The translations under genes and the position numbers were made by a program. A stretch of 64,000 nt of DNA. Origin: Paratractidigestivibacter sp003150175. Lineage in GTDB: Bacteria; Actinomycetota; Coriobacteriia; Coriobacteriales; Atopobiaceae. The stretch lies in assembly GCF_964283195.1 (NCBI RefSeq), contig NZ_CAXYLH010000002.1; one strand, given 5' to 3'. The notes below the pieces were generated by a model that ran no database searches, was not told the origin of the DNA, and was given only the letters and a program-made list of their open reading frames with translations. Below are positions 9,731-16,609 of this stretch, one piece after another; positions within the stretch are counted from its first letter, which is position 1, and every line of letters begins with the position of its first letter.

Positions 9731-9796
9731 GTCCGCGCCCGCCGCGCGCCTTTGGGAAGCGGCTCGTGGGGCTTCCTGCGCAGTTCCGCGAGCCGC

Positions 9797-10957
9797 TTAA
9801 GCGAGGATCTCCCGTAGAGCTGCGAGCGCCGCGTCGACGTCGTCCTCGGTGTTCGCCCAGCCGACGCTGAAGCGAATGGTACCGGTGGGGAAGGTGCCGA
9901 GCGTCCGGTGCGCGGAGGGCGCGCAGTGGAGTCCCACGCGCACTTGGATCCCGTGTCTCGCGTCGAGCTCGTGCGCCACCTCGGCGAGCTCGCGGCCCGG
10001 GGTCTGGATGCTCACGACGCCGGTGCGGCCCTCCAGGGACTTCTTTCCGACGACCCGGACCTTGCCGGCGTCCTCGAGCTCCGCCAGGCCGCCGATGAGC
10101 CTTCCGGTGAGTGCGAGCTCGTGCTCGCGGATGGCGTCGATGCCCCTCTCCTCGATCCATACGAGCGCCGCTCCGAGGCCGATGATGCCCGGCAGGTTTG
10201 GAGTGCCCGCCTCAAGGCGGTCGGGCATGAAGGCGGGCATCCGCTCGAGGTCGCTCGAGCTGCCCGTGCCGCCGGCCACGAGGGCGTTTATCTCGCTCGC
10301 GAACCCGTTGCAGAATACGGCGCCGCCCACGCCCTGCGGGCCGAGCAGCCCCTTGTGCCCGGTGAAGCAGACTGCATCGATGCCCCAGCCTGCGGCATCG
10401 ATGGGCAGGACGCCCGCCGTCTGCGCGGCGTCGACGACGTAGCGGACCCCATGGGCGCGGCACACCTCGGCGATCCGTTCTATTGGCAGCACGGTGCCGC
10501 AGACGTTGCTCGCGTGCGTGGTTAGCACAAGCCTTGTGCCAGGCTCAATCAGGCGCTCCACGCAGGCGGGGTCGAGCTCTCCCGTCGGCGAGCATTCTGC
10601 GCGGTCAACCCTCACCCCGAGCTCCGCGAGCTGCGAGAGCGGGCGCATGACGGCATTGTGCTCCATGCTGCTCACGACGACGTGGTCCCCGGGGCGCAGG
10701 TACCCCTTGAGCACGAGGTTTAGCGACTCGGTCACGTTCCGGGTAAAGACCACCTGCGAGGGATCCTCGCCTCCGAGAAGCCCGCAGAGCCGCTCGCGCG
10801 CGCAGAAGACCGCGTCCTCGACGTCGAACGCGCTCGAGTAGTCCCCGCGGCCGATGTTCGTGCCCGCCTCGGTCATGTAGCGGACCATAGCCTCGGGCAC
10901 CGCCGCGGGTTTGGGGAACGTCGTGCTCGCGTTGTCAAGGTAGATTCGCTCGCCCAT
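9797..10957 (-). CDS. Cysteine desulfurase family protein (TIGR01977-like)
   Basis: This 386-residue class V aminotransferase is of the NifS/CsdA type. It has the N-terminal YLDNASTTFPKP, the PLP lysine in FTGHKGLLGPQG and the active cysteine C345 in RVGLHCAPSAHR. Such enzymes take sulfur or selenium from cysteine or selenocysteine as a persulfide/perselenide. The ATG at 10957 is favoured by GGAG about 8 bp upstream; the frame is open a further 11 residues. It is divergent from yedE with about 130 bp between the starts, and a second member of the same family ends the yedE-side operon at 16009. This suggests a selenium-delivery function for at least one copy. Confidence 0.9.
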   Translation of the reverse strand: MGERIYLDNASTTFPKPAAVPEAMVRYMTEAGTNIGRGDYSSAFDVEDAVFCARERLCGLLGGEDPSQVVFTRNVTESLNLVLKGYLRPGDHVVVSSMEHNAVMRPLSQLAELGVRVDRAECSPTGELDPACVERLIEPGTRLVLTTHASNVCGTVLPIERIAEVCRAHGVRYVVDAAQTAGVLPIDAAGWGIDAVCFTGHKGLLGPQGVGGAVFCNGFASEINALVAGGTGSSSDLERMPAFMPDRLEAGTPNLPGIIGLGAALVWIEERGIDAIREHELALTGRLIGGLAELEDAGKVRVVGKKSLEGRTGVVSIQTPGRELAEVAHELDARHGIQVRVGLHCAPSAHRTLGTFPTGTIRFSVGWANTEDDVDAALAALREILA

Positions 10958-11007
10958 GGTTTGGCTCCGTTTGTCTGATTGGTTATACATATAAAACTAT
11001 AACGGCT

Positions 11008-11013
11008 TATAAT
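11008..11013 (+). promoter_or_regulatory. Candidate -10 box for the selenium operon
   Basis: A perfect TATAAT lies 72 bp before the yedE ATG, in an AT-rich gap between divergent genes. No convincing -35 hexamer is seen at the normal distance, so the promoter call is tentative. Confidence 0.45.
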
Positions 11014-11084
11014 GTTTCCGGCTTCAAAACAATCTGTTAGGTTTTCGTTTGACGCCAAGTGGATCCGGAAAGAAAGGAATGACT

Positions 11085-12173
11085 ATGGATCTAAAGAACG
11101 AGAAGGTCGCGATTGTCGCCGGCGGCGCCATCATCGGCGTCATCGCTGCGATGCTCGTGTTCTTCGGCAACCCCGCGAACATGGGCTTCTGCATCGCGTG
11201 CTTCATCCGCGACACCGCGGGCGGCCTCGGCCTGCACCGCGCCGAGGCGGTTCAGTACATTCGCCCCGAGCTCGTGGGCCTCGTCCTCGGCAGCTTCCTG
11301 CTCGCCCTGGCAAAGAAGGAGTTCTCGCCCCGCGGCGGCTCCGCCCCGATGACCCGCTTCGTGCTCGGCTTCTGCGTGATGATCGGCGCCCTGATGTTCC
11401 TGGGCTGCCCGTTCCGCATGATCCTGCGCATCGCGGGCGGCGACCTCAACGCCGTCGTCGGACTCGTCGGCTTCGTCTGCGGCATCCTCGCCGGCACGTT
11501 CTTCCTGAACAAGGGTTTCTCGCTGCACCGCACCTACCGCCTGAACACCTCTGAGGGCCTCATCTGGCCGATCGTCCAGGTCATCCTCATCGCGCTGCTC
11601 GTCGCTGCGCCGGCGTTCATCTTCTTCTCTGCTGAGGGCGCGGGCCCCGGCGCCAAGCACGCCGCCGTCGGCATCAGCCTCGTCGCGGGCCTCATCGTCG
11701 GCGCCATCGCTCAGCACACCCGCCTGTGCATGGTCGGCGGCATCCGCGACTTCGTGCTCTTCCGCGAGAACAAGCTCCTGCTCGGCTTCGTCGCCATCTT
11801 CGTCGCCGCGCTCGTGACCAACCTCATCCTCGCCGCGACCACCGGCGGTGCCTACTTCAACCTCGGTTTCGAGGGTCAGCCCGTCGCCCACACCGACGGC
11901 CTGTGGAACTTCCTTGGCACGCTGCTCATGGGCTTCGGCTGTGTCCTTCTGGGCGGCTGCCCGCTGCGCCAGATGATCCTCTCCGGCGAGGGCAACGCCG
12001 ACTCCGCGGTCGCCATCCTCGGCCTCGTCGCCGGCGCCGCGTTCGCGCACAACTTCGGCCTCGCCTCGAGCGGCAAGGGCGCCACGCTGAACGGCCAGAT
12101 CGCCGTCGTCGTCTGCCTCGTGGTGGTCATCGCCATCGCGTGCGCGAACACCTTCGGAAAAAAGAAGGCCTAG
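11085..12173 (+). CDS. yedE: Selenium metabolism membrane protein YedE/FdhT
   Basis: This is a 362-residue polytopic membrane protein of the YeeE/YedE (TsuA-like) family, with about nine hydrophobic segments. Conserved cysteine motifs in membrane segments are seen: GFCIACFIRD near residue 30, FLGCPFRMILR and VLLGGCPLRQMILSGEGN. Family members carry sulfur or selenium compounds across the membrane, and this subfamily co-occurs with selD. The ATG at 11085 is chosen because AGAAAGG is 7 bp upstream; the ATG at 11079 would be too close to it. It is first in a seven-gene selenium operon. Confidence 0.9.
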   Translation: MDLKNEKVAIVAGGAIIGVIAAMLVFFGNPANMGFCIACFIRDTAGGLGLHRAEAVQYIRPELVGLVLGSFLLALAKKEFSPRGGSAPMTRFVLGFCVMIGALMFLGCPFRMILRIAGGDLNAVVGLVGFVCGILAGTFFLNKGFSLHRTYRLNTSEGLIWPIVQVILIALLVAAPAFIFFSAEGAGPGAKHAAVGISLVAGLIVGAIAQHTRLCMVGGIRDFVLFRENKLLLGFVAIFVAALVTNLILAATTGGAYFNLGFEGQPVAHTDGLWNFLGTLLMGFGCVLLGGCPLRQMILSGEGNADSAVAILGLVAGAAFAHNFGLASSGKGATLNGQIAVVVCLVVVIAIACANTFGKKKA

Positions 12174-12205
12174 ACCTCAAGTCATCTTAATGAATGGAGA
12201 CCATC

Positions 12206-12412
12206 ATGCAGACCATCGATGTTCGCGGTCTTTCGTGCCCCGAGCCCGTCGTCATGACGCGCAACGCCATGTCCTCCAAGGATCCCGAGTATCAGGTCTT
12301 GGTCGACACCGTCGCCGCCCGCGAGAACGTCACGCGCTACGCCGTGAGCCAGGGCTACACCGTCGACGTCGCCGAGAACGACGGCGATTTCACGCTCGAT
12401 ATCCGCAAGTAA
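12206..12412 (+). CDS. TusA/SirA-like sulfurtransferase
   Basis: This 68-residue protein of the TusA fold carries the family CPxP motif: RGLSCPEPVVMTRNAM with C11 as the persulfide/perselenide carrier. The ATG at 12206 has GGAG 6 bp upstream, while the in-frame ATG at 12194 overlaps that GGAG, so the shorter form is chosen. The protein lies 32 bp after yedE. In YeeE/YedE systems a TusA-like partner accepts the transported sulfur or selenium, which is the probable role here. Confidence 0.9.
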   Translation: MQTIDVRGLSCPEPVVMTRNAMSSKDPEYQVLVDTVAARENVTRYAVSQGYTVDVAENDGDFTLDIRK

Positions 12413-12418
12413 CCACGA

Positions 12419-12446
12419 CTCCCCGCGGCTGCTCAGCCGCGGGGAG
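12419..12446 (+). terminator. GC-rich hairpin inside the selenium operon
   Basis: A perfect 11-bp stem (12419-12429 with 12436-12446) lies just after the TusA-like stop and is followed by CGCTTCTG, not a clear T run. It could act as an attenuator or a 3'-end stabiliser between the yedE-tusA and later genes. Confidence 0.55.
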
Positions 12447-12478
12447 CGCTTCTGTACGCGAACCCGATCGGAGGACCG

Positions 12479-12733
12479 ATGAGCTACATAGCTGCGTTCT
12501 TCTCGCACTTCGGCGCGACGCGCTTCCGCCGGCTGTGCCGTGATCGCGGCGTCGAGGTCGAGCTCATGCCGGTGCCGCGGGCGATCTCGAGCAGCTGCGG
12601 GACGTGCGCGAGGTTCTCCGCCTCGCCGCTCGCCGACGGAGAGGAGTGGCCCGACGAGGTCGAGTTCGTGGTCGAGGCGGCTGAGGGCGGTGCGGGGCCG
12701 TACACCGAGGTCTACCGCGCGCCCGGGGCATAG
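12479..12733 (+). CDS. DUF3343 domain protein (first copy)
   Basis: This 84-residue protein has the DUF3343 (PF11823) core VPRAISSSCGTCARF, with C40 and C43 as the likely redox or Se-binding residues. DUF3343 proteins accompany orphan selD and selenium-dependent enzymes; their biochemistry is unproven. The ATG has GGAGGACCG immediately upstream. A second, divergent DUF3343 gene lies at 14610-14858 in the same operon. Confidence 0.85.
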   Translation: MSYIAAFFSHFGATRFRRLCRDRGVEVELMPVPRAISSSCGTCARFSASPLADGEEWPDEVEFVVEAAEGGAGPYTEVYRAPGA

Positions 12734-12846
12734 GCCATAGGGCGGGCGCCCGGGTCGTGCCATGGTAGAGGGCCGGGCAAAGTAATCGCGCTTCTTGCCG
12801 CCTCGCGCCGATGCGCCGGGCGGCCTTCACAGAAAAGGGGAGTCAC

Positions 12847-13887
12847 ATGGATATGACCGGTGTCAAGCTGACCGATCTCGTGGAGGCAGCCGGCTGCGCG
12901 GCCAAGCTCGCGCCCGGCTACCTCTCGCAGGTGCTCGCCGACCTCCCGAGGGTCGAGGACCCGAAGCTGCTCGTCGGGTTCGATGCCTCCGACGACGCGT
13001 ACGTGTACGACCTCGGGGACGGCCGCGGCCTTGTGGGGACGACGGACTTCTTTCCCCCGATGGTCGACGACCCGTTCCTGTTCGGCCAGGTGGCGGCCGC
13101 CAACGCGCTCTCCGACGTGTGGGCCATGGGCGGCAAGCCGGTGCTCGCGCTGAACCTCCTGTGCTTCCCGAACTGCCTGGGGCTCGAGGTCGCCGGCCAG
13201 ATCCTCGCCGGCGGCGCGGACAAGTGCCGCGAGGCGGGCGTCATCGTCGCGGGCGGGCACTCTATCAACGACCACGAGCCCAAGTTCGGCCTTGCCGTCA
13301 CGGGGTTCGTCGAGCTCGACCGCATGCTCGCCAACCGCAGCGCGCGCGAGGGCGACGCGCTCGTCCTCACCAAGGCGCTCGGCACGGGCATCTTGACCTC
13401 GGCGCACAAGGGCGGGATCCTCGACGGCGCGGGCGTCAAGGTGGCCACCGACTCCATGATCACGCTGAACAAGCTCCCCATCGAGCTCGCGGAGGGGCTC
13501 GACCTCCACGCGTGCACCGACGTGACGGGGTTCTCGCTTATGGGTCACGGCTGTGAGATGGCCGAGGCGAGCGGCCTCACCGCGCGGATCCGCGCCGAGG
13601 ACGTCCCCGTGATGGCGCGCGCCCGCGAGATGGCGCGCATGGGGCTGATCCCCGCCGGCGCCTACCGCAACCGCGATTTCTTCGGCCCGCGCGTGGAGAT
13701 CGCCGATCGCGTGCCGCTGGACCTGTCGGACGTGCTCTTCGACCCGCAGACCTCGGGTGGACTCCTGCTCGCGCTCTCGGAAGGGGAGGCCGAGGTGCTC
13801 GTCGGGCGCCTTCGCGACGCCGGGCAGCCGGTCGCCGTCATCGGGTCCATGGCCGCGCGCTCCGGGTGCTCCGTGCGCGTCGAATAG
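12847..13887 (+). CDS. selD: Selenide, water dikinase (selenophosphate synthetase)
   Basis: This 346-residue enzyme makes selenophosphate from selenide and ATP. C17 and K20 (AAGCAAKLAPG) occupy the places of the essential C17 and K20 of the E. coli enzyme; position 17 is Cys, not Sec. Other family marks are VGTTDFFPPMVDDPF, NALSDVWAMGG, VTGFSLMGHG and DPQTSGGLLLAL. The ATG at 12847 follows AAAGGGGAGTC; upstream in-frame starts are not conserved. No selA, selB or ybbB is in the window, so the consumer of selenophosphate (Sec-tRNA, 2-selenouridine or a selenium-dependent molybdenum hydroxylase) is not shown here. The operon mates are those reported for the orphan-selD/SeMo-hydroxylase trait. 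Confidence 0.96.
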   Translation: MDMTGVKLTDLVEAAGCAAKLAPGYLSQVLADLPRVEDPKLLVGFDASDDAYVYDLGDGRGLVGTTDFFPPMVDDPFLFGQVAAANALSDVWAMGGKPVLALNLLCFPNCLGLEVAGQILAGGADKCREAGVIVAGGHSINDHEPKFGLAVTGFVELDRMLANRSAREGDALVLTKALGTGILTSAHKGGILDGAGVKVATDSMITLNKLPIELAEGLDLHACTDVTGFSLMGHGCEMAEASGLTARIRAEDVPVMARAREMARMGLIPAGAYRNRDFFGPRVEIADRVPLDLSDVLFDPQTSGGLLLALSEGEAEVLVGRLRDAGQPVAVIGSMAARSGCSVRVE

Positions 13888-13974
13888 GCGCGGGGGACTG
13901 TTTGGCCTCTCGCGGGCTACAATGTCGTTTTGTTGGCGCTTATCGCTTTCCTCATTGGTCGAAAGGTACTCATC

Positions 13975-14595
13975 ATGTCAAATAACGTGCAGGTTAACGC
14001 CCTCGGAGACGCGTGCCCCATCCCCGTCGTGAAGACCATCAAGGCCCTCGCCGCGCTCGGCGGCGCCGGCACCATCGAGACCCTCGTGGACAACGAGGTC
14101 GCCGTCGAGAACCTCAAGCGCCTCGCGTCCGAAAAGGGCTGCGGCGTGAGCGTCGAGAAGGCCGCGGAGAAGGAATGGCACGTGACCTTCGACGTTCCCG
14201 AGGGGCTCTCCGTCGACGCCGGCGAGGCCGACGACGCCCAGTGCCTCGTCCCCGCAAAGAAGAACCTCGTGATCCAGGTGTCCTCCGACGCCATGGGCGC
14301 GGGCTCCGACGAGCTCGGCCGCAACCTCATGAAGGCCTTCATCTATGCCGTCACGCAGCAGGACGAGCTGCCCGCGACGATGCTCTTCTACAACGGCGGC
14401 GCGCACCTGACCTGCGAGGGGTCGCCCGCGCTCGACGACCTCAAGGCGCTCGCCGAGCAGGGTGTCGAGATCCTCACCTGCGGCACCTGCCTCAACCACT
14501 ACGGCATCGCGGACAAGCTCGCGGTCGGCGAGGTCACGAACATGTACGTGATCTGCCAGAAGCTCGAGCAGGCCTCCAACATCGTCCGCCCGTAG
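13975..14595 (+). CDS. yedF: Sulfurtransferase-like selenium metabolism protein YedF
   Basis: This 206-residue protein has two parts. The N-terminal 75 residues form a TusA fold with C14 in GDACPIPVVKT. The C-terminal half is a DsrE-like domain with LTCGTCLNHYGI (C169, C172). This fusion is the YedF family (TIGR03527), a marker of selenium-utilising genomes. The ATG at 13975 begins a family-like N-terminus (NVQVNALGDACP); the upstream extension is not conserved. It follows selD by 87 bp. It may carry Se between the desulfurase and SelD, which is inference from family context. Confidence 0.93.
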   Translation: MSNNVQVNALGDACPIPVVKTIKALAALGGAGTIETLVDNEVAVENLKRLASEKGCGVSVEKAAEKEWHVTFDVPEGLSVDAGEADDAQCLVPAKKNLVIQVSSDAMGAGSDELGRNLMKAFIYAVTQQDELPATMLFYNGGAHLTCEGSPALDDLKALAEQGVEILTCGTCLNHYGIADKLAVGEVTNMYVICQKLEQASNIVRP

Positions 14596-14609
14596 CCTGG
14601 GGCTCTGTT

Positions 14610-14858
14610 ATGCGCGTCAAGGTCGATTCGCTCGTCATAACCTTCCCGACCACCTCGGCCGCCATGGCCTGCGAGGAGTTTTGCGCGAAGAAGGACCTGC
14701 CCGGGCGCATGATCCCCGTGCCCGGGCAGATCTCTGCCGGCTGCGGGCTCGCGTGGAAGGTCTCGCCGGCCGACCGGCCGCAGATGGAGCGCGAGCTCGG
14801 CGCCGCGGGCATCGAGTGGAGCGGCATGGACGTCGTCGGTCTTTGGGAGCTCGCATGA
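14610..14858 (+). CDS. DUF3343 domain protein (second copy)
   Basis: This 82-residue DUF3343 protein has the core IPVPGQISAGCGLAWK with C45. It differs clearly from the first copy (12479-12733), keeping the single cysteine typical of YedF-linked DUF3343 proteins and lacking the CGTC pair. It begins 14 bp after yedF, and its TGA overlaps the ATG of the cysteine desulfurase (ATGA), so the three are translationally coupled. Confidence 0.85.
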   Translation: MRVKVDSLVITFPTTSAAMACEEFCAKKDLPGRMIPVPGQISAGCGLAWKVSPADRPQMERELGAAGIEWSGMDVVGLWELA

Positions 14859-16009
14859 CGGGTCGCGAAGTGGTGTACCTCGACAACGCCGCCACGAGCC
14901 TCTGGCGCCCGCCGGAGGTCGTCGACGCCGTGTGCCGCGCGCTCACCTCGATGGGCAACGCGGGCAGGGGCGCCACCGCGGAGTCGCTCGACGCCGCGCG
15001 CGTCGTCGAGTCTTGCCGCGAGGAGGCCGCGCGGCTCTTCGGGTGCGGGCGGGCTGACCATGTGTGCTTCACCGCGAACTCCACCGAGGCGCTGAACATC
15101 GCGATTCAAGGCCTGGTAGGGGAGGGCGACCGCGTCGTCACGACGGTGCTCGAGCACAACTCCGTGCTGCGCCCGCTCGCCCGAATGGCCGACGAGAAGG
15201 GCGTCGAGGTCGCGTGCGCCGGCTGTGACGCCCGGGGCGTCCTCGACTACGGCGACCTCGAGCGGCTGGTCGCGGCCGGCACCCGCCTGGTCGTGTGCAC
15301 GCACGGCTCGAACGTCACCGGCAACGTGTGCGACCTGGCGCGGGTTTCCCGGATCGCGCATGCGGAGGGGGCGCTGCTGGTCGTCGACGCCTCGCAGACC
15401 GCCGGCAACCATGCGATCGACATGGCCTCCATGGGCATCGACGTGCTCTGCTTCACGGGGCATAAGGGCCTCATGGGGCCGCAGGGCACGGGTGGCCTGT
15501 GCGTGGCGGACGGGGTTGATGTGCGTCCGCTGATCGAGGGCGGCACCGGCGTCCACTCGTTCGACCGCAGGCAGCCGGGGGGCTGGCCCACCAGGCTCGA
15601 GGCGGGTACGCTGAACGTGCACGGGCTGGCAGGGCTTCTTGCCGCGCTCCGCTACATCGAGTCCGTCGGCGGGCCTGAGGTCATCGGCGAACATGAGCGC
15701 GGGCTCGCGACTGACTTCGTCGAGGGGGTCCGCGGCATGGACGGCATCGATCTCTACGGCGACCTCGATCAGCCGGGCCGCTGCGGCATCGTCGCCCTGA
15801 ACGTTCGCGGCATGGGCTCGGCCGACGTCTCCGACATTCTCATGAGTGAGTTCGGCGTCGCTACGCGCCCCGGCGCCCATTGCGCGCCTCTCATGCACCG
15901 CGCACTCGGCACCTCCGAGCAGGGCATCGTTCGCTTCAGCTTCGGCTGGCACAACACCTCCGCTGATATCTCCGCCGCCCTCCGCGCCCTCGCTGCCATT
16001 ACCGGGTGA
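14855..16009 (+). CDS. Cysteine desulfurase family protein (selenium operon copy)
   Basis: This 384-residue class V PLP enzyme is paralogous to the divergent gene at 9797-10957. Marks are YLDNAATSLWRPP, the PLP lysine in FTGHKGLMGPQG, and C343 in RPGAHCAPLMHR. It overlaps the DUF3343 stop by four bases and is last in the operon. It probably frees selenium from selenocysteine or sulfur from cysteine for YedF/SelD; that is inference from position. Its TGA stop (16007-16009) lies inside the left arm of a long inverted repeat, so the repeat sets the very end of the reading frame. Confidence 0.92.
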   Translation: MTGREVVYLDNAATSLWRPPEVVDAVCRALTSMGNAGRGATAESLDAARVVESCREEAARLFGCGRADHVCFTANSTEALNIAIQGLVGEGDRVVTTVLEHNSVLRPLARMADEKGVEVACAGCDARGVLDYGDLERLVAAGTRLVVCTHGSNVTGNVCDLARVSRIAHAEGALLVVDASQTAGNHAIDMASMGIDVLCFTGHKGLMGPQGTGGLCVADGVDVRPLIEGGTGVHSFDRRQPGGWPTRLEAGTLNVHGLAGLLAALRYIESVGGPEVIGEHERGLATDFVEGVRGMDGIDLYGDLDQPGRCGIVALNVRGMGSADVSDILMSEFGVATRPGAHCAPLMHRALGTSEQGIVRFSFGWHNTSADISAALRALAAITG

Positions 16010-16438
16010 CAGTCATTGCGTGCAGCTTCTGCTGCCACACATCATCCTGGGACACCCATCACCGGTGACGATTATTGGGTGCGACTTTTGGGGGCATTTT
16101 CTGAGCTTCTCTTAGTTTTGGTGATCTGTTACAGAGCAGCCTTCTCTATCGGGCGAAAGAGAAGGCTGCTCTTCTAAAGAGAAGTCTTCTCTCCCCAAGA
16201 TTCCGAAGAGAGAAGTCTGCCCTTTTGAAGAGCAGTCTTCTCTCCTGCGCGAGAGAGAAGACTGAGCTTGTTTTCTTTGCAAGCTCCCAAACACTTCTGC
16301 ACGAAATGACTGTCACCAAGCGATGGGTGTCACCGGGTGATGGGTATCCATAAAAGCTGCAGCCAATGACTGTCACTGAGTGATGGGTGTCCCCTGGCGA
16401 TGTCTGTCCCCAAAAGCTGCACGCAATGACTGTCACCC
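16004..16438. repeat. Composite inverted/tandem repeat element, family A copy 1
   Basis: This 435-bp non-coding element is bounded by a perfect 25-bp inverted repeat (16004-16028 with 16414-16438). On the right, a unit containing AATGACTGTCAC recurs at exactly 60-bp spacing (16305, 16365, 16425). On the left, two inverted versions of the unit start near 16004 and 16063. The centre (16133-16263) is a cluster of separate hairpins. Short open frames across it translate as repeats and are not credible genes. Related but compact copies occur at 32165-32237 and 57331-57408. Confidence 0.85.
16133..16263. repeat. Cluster of AGAGAAG-type hairpins
   Basis: Several inverted repeats built from the same words (GAGAAG, CTTCTCT, CTGCTCTT) lie side by side. 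A perfect 15-bp stem pairs 16133-16147 with 16158-16172. A 12-of-13 stem pairs 16208-16220 with 16232-16244. A perfect 11-bp stem pairs 16234-16244 with 16253-16263. The last two share an arm and cannot form together. Confidence 0.8.
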
Positions 16439-16532
16439 AGTGTTGGTCGTTCGCGGGGGAATCGCGGCCGTTGGCGGCATGGGGCGGGCATTGCTCTGGA
16501 CTGTGGGGCTTACAAATGGTTTGATGAGCCTA

Positions 16533-16546
16533 ACCAAATGTTTGGT
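16533..16546. promoter_or_regulatory. Short palindrome upstream of the hydrogenase operon
   Basis: ACCAAATGTTTGGT has perfect 6-bp arms and a 2-base centre, 63 bp before the first hydrogenase-operon ATG. A partly similar AAATGGTTT lies just upstream. It may be a regulator site, but it matches no operator I can name. The remaining part of 16439-16609 shows nothing else clear. Confidence 0.35.
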
Positions 16547-16609
16547 CGCGACGCGCTGACGCAAGTGGGGGCTTGTGTCTCGTGTCGCTTCACAGTGAGA
16601 GGAGATTAA

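Noticed and set aside
12847..12906. Possible selenocysteine in SelD
   Set aside because: The active position is a TGC cysteine codon (C17), and no in-frame TGA is present.
16112..16436. Short minus-strand frames across the repeat element
   Set aside because: Their peptides simply repeat with the 60-bp unit and the hairpin words; no ribosome site or family was seen.
16305..16438. CRISPR-like array from the 60-bp repeats
   Set aside because: The period is made of contiguous similar units with no unique spacers, and no cas genes are in the window.
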